Shown piece after piece: positions 52,028 to 63,609 of a stretch of DNA of 64,000 bases (positions are counted from its first letter, which is position 1; each line of letters begins with the position of its first letter). The notes beneath the pieces are model-generated. The model searched no databases and was not told where the DNA came from. It saw only the letters and a list, made by a program, of their open reading frames with translations. Source of the DNA: Curtobacterium sp. MCJR17_055 (lineage in GTDB: Bacteria; Actinomycetota; Actinomycetes; Actinomycetales; Microbacteriaceae); NCBI RefSeq assembly GCF_003224335.1, contig NZ_QKLF01000002.1, forward strand, positions 248,001 to 312,000, given 5' to 3'. The translations under genes and the position numbers were made by a program.

Positions 52028-52661
52028 GGATACCTCTCGAGGTGGTCAGGCGGCCGAGGCCGAGGAGCAGGAGGTCGAGGACCAGGGCGAGCAGCACGAC
52101 GCCCACGGTCCCGACGATCACGGAGTTGAGGGAGTTCGCGCCGCCGAGACGGGAGAGCCCGGAGAAGATGAAGCTGCCGAGTCCCGGACCGAGCGCGTAC
52201 GCGGCCACGGCGGCGACGCCCATCACCATCTGCGCGGAGACCCGCACGCCGGTGAGGATGATCGGCCACGCCATCGGCAGTTCGACCTGCACGAGGGTGC
52301 GGAAGCGGCTCATCCCGATGCCGCGGGCCGATTCGACGACGGCCGGCGGGATCTCGTTGAGCCCGACGACCGCGTTCCGGAGGATCGGCAGCGCGGCGAA
52401 GAACGTCACGGTGACGACGGACGGCACGACGCCGAACCCGAGCGGCACGAGCAGCAGGCCGATGACGGCGAAGGAGGGCAGCGTCAGCCCGATCGTGGAC
52501 ACCTCGTTCGCGGCGGACCGCAGACCGGGGATCCGGTAGACGAGCGCCGCGAGGACCACGGCGATGACGGTCGCGAGCACGACGCACTGGACCACCAGCG
52601 AGAAGTGCTGCCAGGACGAGAACCAGATCTGGTCCCATCGCTCGGCGATGTACTGGAACAC
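52014..52661 (-). CDS. Osmoprotectant ABC transporter permease (first)
   Basis: A 215-residue permease with five to six helices and the coupling loop VESARGIGMSRFRTLVQVELPMAWPI. It starts at a GTG with GGAGAA nearby and leads the operon permease-ATPase-permease-binding protein, the OpuC/OpuB order. A probable -10 TAGCTT (complement of 52721-52726) gives a leader of about 50-60 bases. Confidence 0.92.
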   Translation of the reverse strand: MFQYIAERWDQIWFSSWQHFSLVVQCVVLATVIAVVLAALVYRIPGLRSAANEVSTIGLTLPSFAVIGLLLVPLGFGVVPSVVTVTFFAALPILRNAVVGLNEIPPAVVESARGIGMSRFRTLVQVELPMAWPIILTGVRVSAQMVMGVAAVAAYALGPGLGSFIFSGLSRLGGANSLNSVIVGTVGVVLLALVLDLLLLGLGRLTTSRGIRVQH

Positions 52662-52867
52662 CGGTTCTCCGCTCCCTCCGGTCGGCTGTCCGTCCCACGG
52701 AACGGGGTACGGACGGCCCCAAGCTACGCAGGTCGCGGACGTCGGACCGGCGGGCTGGCGACCGTTCCTGGGTGGACACCCATGGAACGCGCGAGGAGAA
52801 CCCCTGATGAGGGCACAGCTGTACCGGGGACCCTGGGAGAACGGTAACGATCGGGCGGGACGGTCGG
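52662..52867 (-). promoter_or_regulatory. Promoter region of the osmoprotectant operon
   Basis: A 206-base gap. The minus strand carries TAGCTT (complement of 52721-52726) as the best -10 and a small hairpin (CCGTCC/GGACGG around 52691-52716) in the leader. Nothing else recognisable; a short plus-strand frame here was rejected. Confidence 0.4.
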
Positions 52868-53509
52868 CTACAGGCCGGATCCGCGCCTGCCGGCCTCTGC
52901 CCGGAGCGCGACCGACCGCAGGGCCACCCGTGCCTGTTCGTGCACGGCGACGCGCTCGGCCGTGAGGAGCAGGCCGGCGACCTGTTCCGCGGTCCGGTCA
53001 CCACCGTCGTTCCACCGGGTGAGGTCTCGCACGCGGGCCATCCGGACGTCCGGAGCGGGACACCACGTCACCGGGGACCCCTCGGGCACGGCGAGCGCGT
53101 GCCACACCAGGTCGAGCGAACGCTGCACCGACTGGGCGTGCACGGCGTGCGGGCCGCCGGCCGCGTCGACGACCGCACCGACCAGACAGGCCCCGACGAG
53201 CGGTCGGCCGACGACCTCGATGGCGGCGGCGCTCGAGGCGGTCCGGGTGCGTCCGCGGTCGTCGAGGTAGGCGAACCACGCGTGCTGGACCCAGCCGCGC
53301 TCCACGACGGCCCGAGCGTCCGACAGCACGCGCTGCAGGTCCACCAGTTCGGCCTGCTCCGCCTCGAGGCGCCGCAGTCGTGCGGCGGTCCGTCGGGCGG
53401 CGAGGTGGTCGAGGACCCGCCGCACCCGGCCACGCCGGTCGGGGACGGCTCGGGAGGAGGGAGCGGCGTCGGTGGCGACGTCGTGCTGGACGCGGAACTC
53501 GAGGGTCAT
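52868..53509 (-). CDS. Protein of unknown function, possibly DUF6197-like
   Basis: A 213-residue soluble protein. A helical Arg/Ala-rich part (about 30-75) precedes WVQHAWFAYLDDRGRTRT and VVGRPLVGACLVGAVVDAAGG, loosely like the small proteins annotated DUF6197 (a Trp-x-Gln segment followed by a CLVGA segment); this is a weak recollection. The ATG at 53509 has a good GGGAGG site. It stands alone between the osmoprotectant operon promoter and a phosphotransferase gene. Function unknown. Confidence 0.65.
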   Translation of the reverse strand: MTLEFRVQHDVATDAAPSSRAVPDRRGRVRRVLDHLAARRTAARLRRLEAEQAELVDLQRVLSDARAVVERGWVQHAWFAYLDDRGRTRTASSAAAIEVVGRPLVGACLVGAVVDAAGGPHAVHAQSVQRSLDLVWHALAVPEGSPVTWCPAPDVRMARVRDLTRWNDGGDRTAEQVAGLLLTAERVAVHEQARVALRSVALRAEAGRRGSGL

Positions 53510-53622
53510 GAGGCCCCTCCCGATCTTCACGTGCACGGATGGTGTGGGGGCACGCTAACCCCGTGCCCGCGGCGGCGGTAGCCCCCGCCCGACGGTCGTG
53601 CGCGAACCGGAGGGCCGGTCGG

Positions 53623-54513
53623 TCAGTCGTCGAGCACGGCGTCGATCGCCCGCCGTGCGACCGCGCGGGACGACGCCTCGTCGCTCACGGCGAGCGCCGA
53701 GGCGATCGAGACGGCCCAACCACGCGCCCGGCCCCACGTGTGCGGGTCCAGGCTGGCGTCCTGCGCGGTGACCCGACGTCGGAAGTCGGCTCGGGCCTCC
53801 CGGCCGAAGGTGAGCCAGGCGGTGGCGAGGTCGACCGCCGGGTCCCCCGCGGTCACGTCGCCGAAGTCGACGACGGCGGACAGCCGGTCCCCGGTCGGGC
53901 CGGGCGCGACGAGCACGTTGAACGGGTGCAGGTCGCCGTGCACCCAGACGGGAGGCCCGGCGTGCTCGGGCAGGTCCGCCGCCGTCCGCCAGAGCGCGGC
54001 CAGTTCCACGGCTCGCGGTACGGGGTGCGACGACAGCCGCTCGGTGACCGCCTCGGTCCTGGTGTGCAGCGGGACGGCGCGCACCGGGTTGGTCGGTGCG
54101 TCGGCCGGCGCGGGGACGTGCAGTGCGGCGACGAACGCGGCGAGCGTCCCGGCGACGGACGGGCTGCCGGTCCGGGCGCCGACGGGCACGCCGGGGAACC
54201 ACGGCACGACGCTCCACGACCACGGGAAGCCGGAGCCGGGTCGACCGGTGCGGACGGGGACCGGGACGGGGACGACCCCGCCGACGAGACGGGCGAGCCC
54301 GGGGAGCCACCGCTGCTCGTGCTCGACCAGCGTGGCCGCGGCGGCCCGCCGGGGCAGCCGGACGGCGAGGTCGGGGCCGAGCCGGAGGAGGACGTTGTCC
54401 CAGCCGTTCGCGACGACGGTGAGTGGGCGGTCGGCGAGGTCCGGGTGCTGGTCGGCCAGCAGCGCCCGGACGAGCGGGACGTCGACGTCGACCTCGGCTT
54501 CGGGCGTGGGCAC
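53623..54513 (-). CDS. Aminoglycoside phosphotransferase-family kinase
   Basis: A 296-residue APH-fold protein. The catalytic loop is VHGDLHPFNVLV (catalytic Asp, Asn) and the metal motif VVDFGDVTAGDPAVDLA. The N-lobe has LRLGPDLAVRLPRR with the ATP Lys replaced by Arg/Val-type residues. Such genes in actinobacterial genomes phosphorylate varied small molecules and are not proof of resistance. The GTG at 54513 follows TAGCAT by six bases. It is divergent from a membrane protein gene with 51 bases between starts. Confidence 0.88.
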   Translation of the reverse strand: MPTPEAEVDVDVPLVRALLADQHPDLADRPLTVVANGWDNVLLRLGPDLAVRLPRRAAAATLVEHEQRWLPGLARLVGGVVPVPVPVRTGRPGSGFPWSWSVVPWFPGVPVGARTGSPSVAGTLAAFVAALHVPAPADAPTNPVRAVPLHTRTEAVTERLSSHPVPRAVELAALWRTAADLPEHAGPPVWVHGDLHPFNVLVAPGPTGDRLSAVVDFGDVTAGDPAVDLATAWLTFGREARADFRRRVTAQDASLDPHTWGRARGWAVSIASALAVSDEASSRAVARRAIDAVLDD

Positions 54514-54564
54514 GTCGCGATGCTAGCCCGGCGGTCGTCCGGGTTCGTGTCGTACCGTGCCGCC

Positions 54565-54996
54565 ATGCATGCTTGGCGGGAGCCCGCGCGGTGGGCCAGG
54601 ACCGGACGGTGGCTGCTGGTGCCGATCGCCGTGCTCGACTGGTTCGCCCTCGTGCCGCAGGTGGTGTTCGTGGTGGCGTTCTCGATCGCCGTCGTGGGGC
54701 TGGTCGGCATGGGTGCGGCGCTCGTCGTCCGCGCGCTCGGACGGCGGCGCGGCACGATGGCGGCGCTCGGGGTCCTCATGCTCCTCGGTGGCCTGGCGAT
54801 GTTCGGGCTCGACCCGTTCCCGGGATCCGTGCCGTTCCTCGACCCGTGGTGGCCGGAGGTCCTGACGCAGCCGCAGCACGTCGGGAGCGCCTACTGGCAG
54901 CTCGCGGCCCTCGGCGTCGTCCTGACCGGCTTCGGGCTGCTCGCGACCCTGCTCGTGGCCGCGTTCACCGACGGGCCGCGCCGCACCGTCCGCTGA
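54565..54996 (+). CDS. Small integral membrane protein of unknown function
   Basis: A 143-residue protein with about four hydrophobic segments: two near residues 17-56, one around 69-83 and one near 113-135. A loop with a PFPGSVPFLDPWWPEVLTQP segment separates the last two. No domain recognised. TACCGT ends six bases before the ATG, supporting the start. Convergent with the PP2C gene. Confidence 0.65.
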   Translation: MHAWREPARWARTGRWLLVPIAVLDWFALVPQVVFVVAFSIAVVGLVGMGAALVVRALGRRRGTMAALGVLMLLGGLAMFGLDPFPGSVPFLDPWWPEVLTQPQHVGSAYWQLAALGVVLTGFGLLATLLVAAFTDGPRRTVR

Positions 54997-55056
54997 GGCG
55001 TCCGGGCGCGCTGGCCGGCCCGGGTGCACGGTCCGGGCGCACGGGATCGCGTGCCG

Positions 55057-56235
55057 TCAGGCGGTCGGCTGCTCCGCGGTCCCCCGGCGCGTGACGACGA
55101 CGAGCGTCACGTCCGTCGGCGGGTCCTCGTCCCCGAGCAGTCCGCGGACCCGGTCGACCAGGGCCGCCGTGTCCGCCGCACCGGCGACCGCCGCAGCGAC
55201 CTCGTCGAGGGTCGCGAACCCGGGCAGCGTCGTCAGGCCGTCCGAGGACACGACGAGCCGGTCACCGACGGCGAGGTCCAGCGCCACCACCGGGTGCTCC
55301 TCCGCCGCACCGCCGACCCCGATCGGGAGCGCGGACGGGAGCGCCCGGTGCGTTCCGTCCGACCGGACGAGCAGCGCGGTCCCGAGCCCGGCGTCCACCA
55401 GGTCGACGTGGCCCGACGTCGGGTCGAGCCGGGCGTGCACGAGCCGGGCGACCGCGTCCGCGACCCGCAGGTCGGGGGCGACCTGCGCCTCCAGGCCGGG
55501 CAGTGCGGACGCGAGCGGTTCGTCCACCCGCGCGACGAGTGCCCCGCGGACGGTCGCCGCGAGCAGCGCGGAGGCCGCACCGCCGGTCGCGACGGTGCCG
55601 ACCGTGACCGCGAGGGTCCCGTCCGCCGCGACCCGCCAGTCGGCGACGTCACCGCCGCCGTCCGGACGTCGTGCCGTCACCGTCGCGAGCTCGAGTCCGG
55701 GGACCGCCACCGGGTCGGGCACCAGGCCGGTCCGGACCCGTCCGAGACGGTCGCGCTCGAGCGCGTGGCCGAGCTCGCGCTCCGCCCAGTGCGCCAGGTC
55801 GCGCAGCAGCGCGAGGTCCTCGTCGGAGAACGCGCGCGGCTGCGCGTCCATGATGCAGAGCGTCCCGACGCGGGTCCCGTCGTCCATCGACAGCGGCGCA
55901 CCCGCGTAGAACCGGATGCCGTGCTCGGCCACGGCAGCGGTGTGGGCGAACCGCTCGTCGAGGGTCGTGTCCGGGATCACCATCGGCGCCGGGGTGAGCA
56001 CGGTGGTGGCGCAGAACTGCTCACTCGCGGGCACGCTCGACCCCTGGTTCCACCCGAAGGTCGACTGCGTCGTGACGAGGTCGTGGTGGACGAGGTTGAG
56101 GAACGTCAACGGCACGCCGAACGCCTCGTGCGTCATCCGGGTGATCCGGTCGAAGCGCTCTTCGGGCCCGGCACCGAGGACGCCGAGCGCCTCGACCAGT
56201 GCCGTGCGGTGCTCGGCGTCCTGCGGTGTGCTCAC
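55057..56235 (-). CDS. GAF-domain PP2C-type (SpoIIE-like) phosphatase
   Basis: A 392-residue signalling protein. Residues about 10-160 are a GAF domain ([51 protein letters not shown]). Residues about 185-385 are a PPM/SpoIIE-like domain ([54 protein letters not shown]). The metal-binding Asp pair of the first motif is partly kept (GGGDVADW). Such proteins often reverse anti-sigma-antagonist phosphorylation, with GAF as sensor. The GTG overlaps the ThuA gene stop (GTGA), so it is expressed with two sugar-related genes, which is unusual. Confidence 0.82.
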   Translation of the reverse strand: MSTPQDAEHRTALVEALGVLGAGPEERFDRITRMTHEAFGVPLTFLNLVHHDLVTTQSTFGWNQGSSVPASEQFCATTVLTPAPMVIPDTTLDERFAHTAAVAEHGIRFYAGAPLSMDDGTRVGTLCIMDAQPRAFSDEDLALLRDLAHWAERELGHALERDRLGRVRTGLVPDPVAVPGLELATVTARRPDGGGDVADWRVAADGTLAVTVGTVATGGAASALLAATVRGALVARVDEPLASALPGLEAQVAPDLRVADAVARLVHARLDPTSGHVDLVDAGLGTALLVRSDGTHRALPSALPIGVGGAAEEHPVVALDLAVGDRLVVSSDGLTTLPGFATLDEVAAAVAGAADTAALVDRVRGLLGDEDPPTDVTLVVVTRRGTAEQPTA

Positions 56236-57035
56236 ACGCCCTGTCTACGCGCTCCCTCGTCCGTGAACCAGTCCCTCGGGTGGGGGTCGGCGGTGAGCTG
56301 CCGACGTGGCCCGGTCGGCGCCGCCCACTGTGCGGCGTTCGCCAGCACCCGCTGGATGTCCGGGTGGTGGTACACCGGGTACTCCTGGTCGCCGGGCGAG
56401 AAGTAGAACACCTTGCCGAGGCCGCGGCGGTAGGCGACCCCCGAGCGGAAGACCTCGCCGCCGGCGAACGTCGACAGGAAGACCTCCTCGTCGGGGCGCG
56501 GGATGTCGAAGTACTCGCCGTACATCTCCTGGCGGTCGATGACGATCGGGTGCGGGACCCCGGCGGCGATCGGGTGCTCGGGCGCGATCGTCCAGACGAG
56601 TTCCCGCTCCCCGTCGTTCCGCCACTTCAGCGAGCACGTCGTGCCCATCAGCCGGGTGAACGGCTTCGAGTAGTGACCGGAGTGCAGCACCACGAGCCCC
56701 ATGCCGGCGTGCACGTGGCGGACGACGCGCTCGACGACCTCGTCCGCGACCTGGTCGTGGGCGATGTGCCCCCACCAGAACAGGACGTCCGTGTCGGCCA
56801 GCCGCTCCTCGGTCAGGCCGTGCTCCGGCTCCTGCAGCGTGGCGGTCGTGACGGTGTGCGTCGACGCGTGCTGGCCGTGGGTCGGGTGCGAGCCGTCGGC
56901 GCCGTCCGCGCCGGGGGCGAGTCGGGCCTCCAGGCCGGCGGCGACGACCGCGTGGATGCCGTCCGGGTAGTGCTCGCGGACCGTCTCGTCGCCGCGGGTC
57001 TCGTGGACGTTCTCGTTCCAGACGACGATGTTCAC
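56232..57035 (-). CDS. ThuA-domain (trehalose utilisation-like) protein
   Basis: A 267-residue protein of the class I glutamine amidotransferase-like ThuA fold: [12 protein letters not shown] at the start, [58 protein letters not shown] and the C-terminal [25 protein letters not shown]. ThuA proteins lie in sugar-catabolic clusters and probably act with the neighbouring Gfo/Idh/MocA enzyme (3-keto-sugar chemistry has been shown for relatives). The GTG overlaps the oxidoreductase stop. Confidence 0.9.
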   Translation of the reverse strand: MNIVVWNENVHETRGDETVREHYPDGIHAVVAAGLEARLAPGADGADGSHPTHGQHASTHTVTTATLQEPEHGLTEERLADTDVLFWWGHIAHDQVADEVVERVVRHVHAGMGLVVLHSGHYSKPFTRLMGTTCSLKWRNDGERELVWTIAPEHPIAAGVPHPIVIDRQEMYGEYFDIPRPDEEVFLSTFAGGEVFRSGVAYRRGLGKVFYFSPGDQEYPVYHHPDIQRVLANAAQWAAPTGPRRQLTADPHPRDWFTDEGARRQGV

Positions 57036-58195
57036 CGGACGACCTCCACTTCGTGCCCGGCCTGCGCCGACGCGTAGATCGCGTCCACCACGCGGCTGCG
57101 GTGCAGGGCGAACTCGCCGTGGTGCCCGTCGTGCAGACCGGAGCGGATGGTGGCGAGGAACTCCTCGATGACGCGCTGGTGGTGACCCGCGGGGACCTGC
57201 ACGCCCGGGCGGGTGACCGTCGGGACGCCCTGCTCGTCGGAGTACAGGGTCACGGTGCCCTCGGTGGCGTAGTCGCGGACGAACAGCCGCGCGCCGCCGG
57301 TCGAGCCGAGCAGTTCGACCTCGATGTCCTCGACGTCCTTCGAGTAGCTCGCCCACGACGCCTGCAGGAGCAGACTGGCGCCGTTCTCGAAGCGGAGCAG
57401 GGCGCTGGCGAAGTCCTCGACGTCGAACGGGCGCCCCGTGGCGGCGGACACCGGGTCGCGGTCGCTCCCGCCCCGACCGGCACGGCCGAGCTCGTTGTAG
57501 GTCACGGCGCTGGCGGTCACCACGCGGGGCTCGCCCATGAGGTGCAGGGCGATGTCGAGCACGTGCGAGCCGAGGTCGATGAGCGGACCACCGCCCGCGG
57601 TCTCCTTGTTGACGAACCAGCTGCGGATGCCCGGGATGCCGGCACGGCGCATCCAGCTCGCGCGGGCGTGGTAGACGTCCCCGATCGGGCCGGTGCCCGG
57701 CTCGGCGAGGGCGCCGTCGTCGGTGGTGTCGACGGCGGTACCGGCGGTCTGCCCGCCACGCAGGTGCGTCGCGAGGAACTGCACGTCGGCACGGCGACGG
57801 TGGTTGTAGGCGACCTCGAGGACGCGGTCGTTGCGGACGGCCGCGTCGACCATCTCCTGCGCCTGCTGACCGGTCGTGGCGAGTGGCTTCTCGCAGAACA
57901 CGTGCTTGCCGGACTCGAGTGCGGCGATCGCGATCGGGTGGTGGAGGCTGTTCGGCACGCCGATCGAGACGATGTCCAGGTCGTCGCGGGCCACGAGGTC
58001 CTGCCAGTCGGCGTACGCGTTCGGGACGCCTCGGCTGGACGCGAGTTCGCGGAGCCGTTCGGGTTCCTGTCCGGCGAGGGCGATCACCTCCACGCCGGGG
58101 AGTGCGGTGAATGCGTCGAGGTGCGTGGTCCCGGCGAAACCGAGGCCGACCACCCCCACGCGCAGCGTCTTCGATGCATCAGTCGTCTGCGACAT
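57032..58195 (-). CDS. Gfo/Idh/MocA-family oxidoreductase (ThuB-like)
   Basis: A 387-residue NAD(P)-dependent enzyme: [38 protein letters not shown] with the conserved Lys, [15 protein letters not shown], and [21 protein letters not shown] with the catalytic Asp-His. The middle includes an Asp/Gly-rich insert around residues 150-170. It leads the three-gene operon with ThuA and the GAF/PP2C protein. TAGCGT ends six bases before the ATG. An operator-like palindrome lies upstream. Confidence 0.9.
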   Translation of the reverse strand: MSQTTDASKTLRVGVVGLGFAGTTHLDAFTALPGVEVIALAGQEPERLRELASSRGVPNAYADWQDLVARDDLDIVSIGVPNSLHHPIAIAALESGKHVFCEKPLATTGQQAQEMVDAAVRNDRVLEVAYNHRRRADVQFLATHLRGGQTAGTAVDTTDDGALAEPGTGPIGDVYHARASWMRRAGIPGIRSWFVNKETAGGGPLIDLGSHVLDIALHLMGEPRVVTASAVTYNELGRAGRGGSDRDPVSAATGRPFDVEDFASALLRFENGASLLLQASWASYSKDVEDIEVELLGSTGGARLFVRDYATEGTVTLYSDEQGVPTVTRPGVQVPAGHHQRVIEEFLATIRSGLHDGHHGEFALHRSRVVDAIYASAQAGHEVEVVR

Positions 58196-58219
58196 GCCTC
58201 CACGCTACCGAGATTCCGG

Positions 58220-58233
58220 TCGAATCGATACGA
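58220..58233. promoter_or_regulatory. Operator-like inverted repeat between divergent operons
   Basis: TCGAATCGATACGA (58220-58233) pairs at six of seven positions around a central CG, as in LacI-family operators. It lies 12-13 bases upstream of the -10 of the oxidoreductase operon and about 115 bases before the DUF4832 gene start, so it could control either. Confidence 0.4.
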
Positions 58234-58347
58234 CGAGCTCGTGCTGGTCTTTCCTGACCGTTTGGCCTACTTTTTGATCACATCCGCGCAGGCGTCGACA
58301 CCAGGGGGTGCCGATCAGCGTCCGCGCCGAGGACAGGGGCTCGTCCG

Positions 58348-59787
58348 ATGCAGCACCGCACCATCACCACCGCCGCACTCGCGGCCGTCATCGCTCTCGC
58401 CGTGCCGACGAACGCGTGGGCGTCCCCGCACGGCGGTCACCATCATCCGGCACCGACCAGCTCGACCGTGACGTACACGGCGAGCGACGCGGTCATCCCG
58501 AACCCCTCCCGCGGGTTCGACCACACCACCGCGACGCACTACCGCGCCGACGGCAGCGGGTACACCCCGCTCGACGCCGCCACGCTCCGTGGCTACCGGT
58601 CGGAGGGCGTCACGCAGATCGTCCGGGTGTTCTACATGGAGGCGTTCGCCGACCAGCGACGGCTCAGCCCGGCCTGGCTCCGCCTGGTGCAGCGCGACTA
58701 CGACACCGCCCGCGCGGCCGGCGTGGGCGTGATCACCCGGTTCGCCTACGTGCAGGGCGGCGACTACCCGTACTCGGCACCGTACGGTGACGCCGACCTG
58801 CCCACCGTGCTCGCGCACATCGAGCAGCTCACGCCGACCCTCCGCCGGAACGCGGACGTCATCCCCACGCTGCAGGAGGGGTTCATCGGCCTCTGGGGCG
58901 AGGGCTACTACACGGACCACTTCGCCAGTGATCCGGCGAACCCCGGCGTGCTGACGGAGGCGGACAAGGACGCCAGGCGCCAGGTCGTGGAGGCCGAGCT
59001 CGCCGCACTGCCGTCGAGCCGCTCCATCCAGGTGCGCACCATGCAGATGAAGCAGGACGCCCTCCGCACGCCGTCCGGCACCGCCGGCGCGCTCACTGCC
59101 GCCCAGGCGCACGACGGTTCCGCGGCGTCGCGCATCGGCCACCACAACGACTGCTTCCTCGCCTCGCCGGACGACTTCGGCACGTTCCTGACCGATCCGC
59201 TGTCGCTCGACCAGGACTACCTGGCCGCTGAGTCGCGGTACGTCCCGGTCGGTGGCGAGACCTGCGCGGTGAACGCCCCGCGGTCGGAGTACCCGTCCGC
59301 CTCGGCCGAGATGGCGAAGTACCACTACAGCTACCTGAACCTCGACTACAACCAGGACGTCCTGGCGTCGTGGGGCGATGCGGGCATGACGGACGCCGCG
59401 AAGAAGCTCGGCTACCGGTTCACGATGACGTCGAGCACCGTGACCTCCGGGAAGCACGCGTCGGTGTCGGTGTCGGTCCGCAACGACGGCTGGGCCGCGC
59501 CGTACAACCCCCGTCCGGTGCAGCTCGTGCTGACGAACGGCCACCGCCGCGTGACCGTCCCCGTCCGTGCGGATGCGTCGTCCTGGCAGCCCGGGACGAC
59601 CGCGACGGTCACCGCCTCGCTCGCGCGGGTCCCGTCCGGTACCTGGCGGGTGGCACTGGCACTGCCCGCTCCGGAGCGGTCGATCGCACGGAACCCGGAC
59701 TTCGCGATCCGGACCGCCAACGTCGGCACGTGGAAGGCCGGCACCGGTGTGAACGACCTCCAGCAGGTCGTCTCCGTCCGACGCTGA
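58348..59787 (+). CDS. Secreted DUF4832/DUF4874-type protein
   Basis: A 479-residue exported protein with a signal peptide (about 1-25, ending AWA). It has DUF4874 features (AVIPNPSRGFDHTTATHYRAD, IVRVFYMEAFA, GVGVITRFAYVQGGDYPYS), then a DUF4832 part (LGYRFTMTSSTVTSGKHASVSVSVRNDGWAAPYNPRPVQL) ending in a beta-sandwich. The barrel-like core (HIEQLTPTLRRNADVIPTLQEGFIGLWGEGYY) looks glycosidase-like with candidate acid Glu residues, but the activity is unknown. It is divergent from the Gfo/Idh-ThuA operon, so a shared polysaccharide or sugar theme is possible. A hairpin follows the stop. Confidence 0.85.
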   Translation: MQHRTITTAALAAVIALAVPTNAWASPHGGHHHPAPTSSTVTYTASDAVIPNPSRGFDHTTATHYRADGSGYTPLDAATLRGYRSEGVTQIVRVFYMEAFADQRRLSPAWLRLVQRDYDTARAAGVGVITRFAYVQGGDYPYSAPYGDADLPTVLAHIEQLTPTLRRNADVIPTLQEGFIGLWGEGYYTDHFASDPANPGVLTEADKDARRQVVEAELAALPSSRSIQVRTMQMKQDALRTPSGTAGALTAAQAHDGSAASRIGHHNDCFLASPDDFGTFLTDPLSLDQDYLAAESRYVPVGGETCAVNAPRSEYPSASAEMAKYHYSYLNLDYNQDVLASWGDAGMTDAAKKLGYRFTMTSSTVTSGKHASVSVSVRNDGWAAPYNPRPVQLVLTNGHRRVTVPVRADASSWQPGTTATVTASLARVPSGTWRVALALPAPERSIARNPDFAIRTANVGTWKAGTGVNDLQQVVSVRR

Positions 59788-59797
59788 CCAGGACCCA

Positions 59798-59833
59798 CAC
59801 GACGCCCCGGCCGACCACGGTCGGGGCGTCGTG
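59798..59833 (+). terminator. Terminator of the DUF4832 gene
   Basis: Perfect 12-bp arms 59798-59809 and 59822-59833; the inner bases 59811-59824 can form an alternative 5-bp stem. It begins 11 bases after the stop codon. Confidence 0.75.
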
Positions 59834-59867
59834 CTGTCCCTCAGCGGAGTCCGCCACGATGGTCGGC

Positions 59868-60326
59868 ATGACGCCTCGATCCCTGTTCCGCGGCCTCGCG
59901 ATCGCGGAACTCGTGACCTGGACGATGCTCCTGGTGGGCATGCTGCTGAAGTACGGCCTCGGCGCCGGGGACTGGCCGGTCCGCGTCGGCGGCGGCGTGC
60001 ACGGCTTCGTGTTCCTCGCCTACCTCGTCGCCACGACCGTCGTCGCCGTCAACCAGCGCTGGTCGTTCGGCGCCACGGCCCTCGGGTGGCTCAGCTCGGT
60101 CGTGCCGTACACGACGCTGCCGTTCGAGGTCGCGGTCGCCCGGCGCGGCATGCTCGACGGCGCGTGGCGTCGCGGGCCGTCGGCCGGGGAACGACAGGGG
60201 CCGCTCGACCGGCTGCTGTTCCTCGTGGTGCGGCACCCGGTGCTCGCGGCCGTGGTCGGCGTCGTGCTCGTCGCGGCCGTGTTCGGCGTGCTGCTCGTGC
60301 TCGGTCCGCCAGTGCCGTCCCGCTGA
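59868..60326 (+). CDS. DUF3817 integral membrane protein
   Basis: A 152-residue protein with three to four helices: FRGLAIAELVTWTMLLVGMLLKYG, VGGGVHGFVFLAYLVATTVVAV, and a C-terminal helix. The RxFRxxAxxEAxTWxxLLxxMxxKY-like start and HGxxFxxY are the DUF3817 signature. Function unknown. CACGAT lies seven bases before the ATG at 59868; an ATG three codons earlier is an alternative. Confidence 0.85.
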   Translation: MTPRSLFRGLAIAELVTWTMLLVGMLLKYGLGAGDWPVRVGGGVHGFVFLAYLVATTVVAVNQRWSFGATALGWLSSVVPYTTLPFEVAVARRGMLDGAWRRGPSAGERQGPLDRLLFLVVRHPVLAAVVGVVLVAAVFGVLLVLGPPVPSR

Positions 60327-60400
60327 CGGCAGGCCGCCGGCCGGCTCGCGCGCAGGACCGGTCGCGCGCGGGACGGGGTCCGGAAGCGACCGGGTCACGA

Positions 60401-60443
60401 AAGCGACAGTTGTGCGCGGAAAGATCCCCGCGGACTGTCGCTT
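60401..60443. repeat. Imperfect palindrome with AAGCGACAGT arms
   Basis: Perfect 10-bp outer arms 60401-60410 and 60434-60443, with an inner 5-bp stem (60415-60419/60428-60432). It lies in the gap between convergent DUF3817 and isocitrate dehydrogenase genes, together with a second hairpin. It may be a dispersed palindromic repeat. Confidence 0.6.
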
Positions 60444-60498
60444 CCGCGCCGGGGTCCGCGTCGGGCCGCATCGGGTCAGCGGGCCCGCCGAGCGCGGA

Positions 60499-60542
60499 CG
60501 GACGGGAGGCCCGGTGCCAGCCGGCACCGGGCCTCCCGTCCG
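60499..60542. terminator. Bidirectional terminator, type A palindrome (copy 2)
   Basis: Perfect 20-bp arms 60499-60518 and 60523-60542 with loop AGCC, just past the isocitrate dehydrogenase stop. It is nearly identical in sequence to the hairpin at 48853-48902. Confidence 0.85.
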
Positions 60543-60555
60543 CGTGGGACCGCGC

Positions 60556-62766
<2,211 letters not shown>

Positions 62767-62926
62767 GCTGGCGGGTACTCCCTTGTTCGCGCGGTCCGTG
62801 CCCCCCACGCTACTCGCGGCGCGAGATGTCTCGACGTCAAGACACCGACGCTGGGGAAACTGTCGGCCAGGCTCCCATCTGTGGACGGCGGCCGTGCCGC
62901 CGGAGGCGCCGCGGGCCTCCCGGTCG

Positions 62927-63415
62927 TCAGACCGTCAGACGGAAGACCCGCAGCCCGGCGGTGCGCAGCCCGGCGGTCCCGAGCCGGGTCCGCAGGTTGC
63001 GGAAGGGCCGCCGGAAGCCGGACACCGCCGTGGCCGCTCCGAGCTGGTGCAGGACCTCCGCCGTGAGGGCGCGCTCGAGCTTCGGTACCAGCCGGGTCCG
63101 GCCCGACACGGTGATGACGATGCGCACGGCAGTGGGTCGGAGCAACGGGGCGAGCCGTTCGGCGGTCTCCTGCGCGCGGAGGAACGCGGGGTCGTCACCG
63201 GAGCGACGGATCGCGATGACCGCCAGCTCGGCGTCCGCCTCGCCGTCGAGGTCCGGCACGTCGTCGACGCCGACCACCCGCATGCGCGCCGCGTCCACCC
63301 CGGCGCGGACGGCCGCCGACCGGAGGACGGGGAGGAGGTCCTGGGTACCGGCGAGCACGACCTCCGCCGACCGCAGGTCGATGGGTTCGTGCCGCTCCCG
63401 CGGCGATCGGGCCAT
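62927..63415 (-). CDS. Conserved soluble protein of unknown function
   Basis: A 162-residue basic protein. Alternating strands and helices ([65 protein letters not shown]) suggest an alpha/beta fold, but I recognise no family. A good GAGAGGA site lies about eight bases before the ATG, and TAGGGT (complement of 63445-63450) is a likely -10 with a leader of about 25-30 bases. Single gene between isocitrate dehydrogenase and the gene at the right edge. Confidence 0.65.
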   Translation of the reverse strand: MARSPRERHEPIDLRSAEVVLAGTQDLLPVLRSAAVRAGVDAARMRVVGVDDVPDLDGEADAELAVIAIRRSGDDPAFLRAQETAERLAPLLRPTAVRIVITVSGRTRLVPKLERALTAEVLHQLGAATAVSGFRRPFRNLRTRLGTAGLRTAGLRVFRLTV

Positions 63416-63570
63416 GAGGGGTCCTCTCCGTCGCTTCCCCCGACCCTACTGACGGACCGGCCGGGAGGCCCGGATCGCCTGTGTCCGCCGGGTCGACTCC
63501 CAGCGGGGCCGGCTGCCACCCCACCGCGCCGGGGGCAACCGGCGACGCTGCAGGGTGTCGGAAGAGGGGC

Positions 63571-63598
63571 TGTACAAGCGGACAGCTTCGTGCAGAAT
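63571..63598 (+). promoter_or_regulatory. Promoter of the right-edge gene
   Basis: TGTACA (63571-63576) and CAGAAT (63593-63598) are separated by 16 bases, a plausible sigma-A-type -35/-10 pair, 11 bases before the ATG. The 5' untranslated part would be only a few bases. Confidence 0.4.
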
Positions 63599-63609
63599 GG
63601 GCTGCGGCC

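Noticed and set aside
52804-52965. Short plus-strand ORF with an AGGAGAA-like ribosome site
   Set aside because: About 53 Arg/Pro-rich residues, no promoter or family features, and it runs antisense into the 213-residue gene.
53623-54513. Aminoglycoside resistance gene
   Set aside because: The APH fold is clear, but such kinases are common in these genomes with unrelated substrates, and no mobile element or resistance context is present.
63440-63605. c-di-AMP (ydaO-type) riboswitch upstream of the right-edge gene
   Set aside because: Some GC-rich stems and GGAAGAGG are present, but the conserved ydaO core could not be aligned. A -35/-10 pair lies downstream of this region, so it would not be transcribed as a leader.
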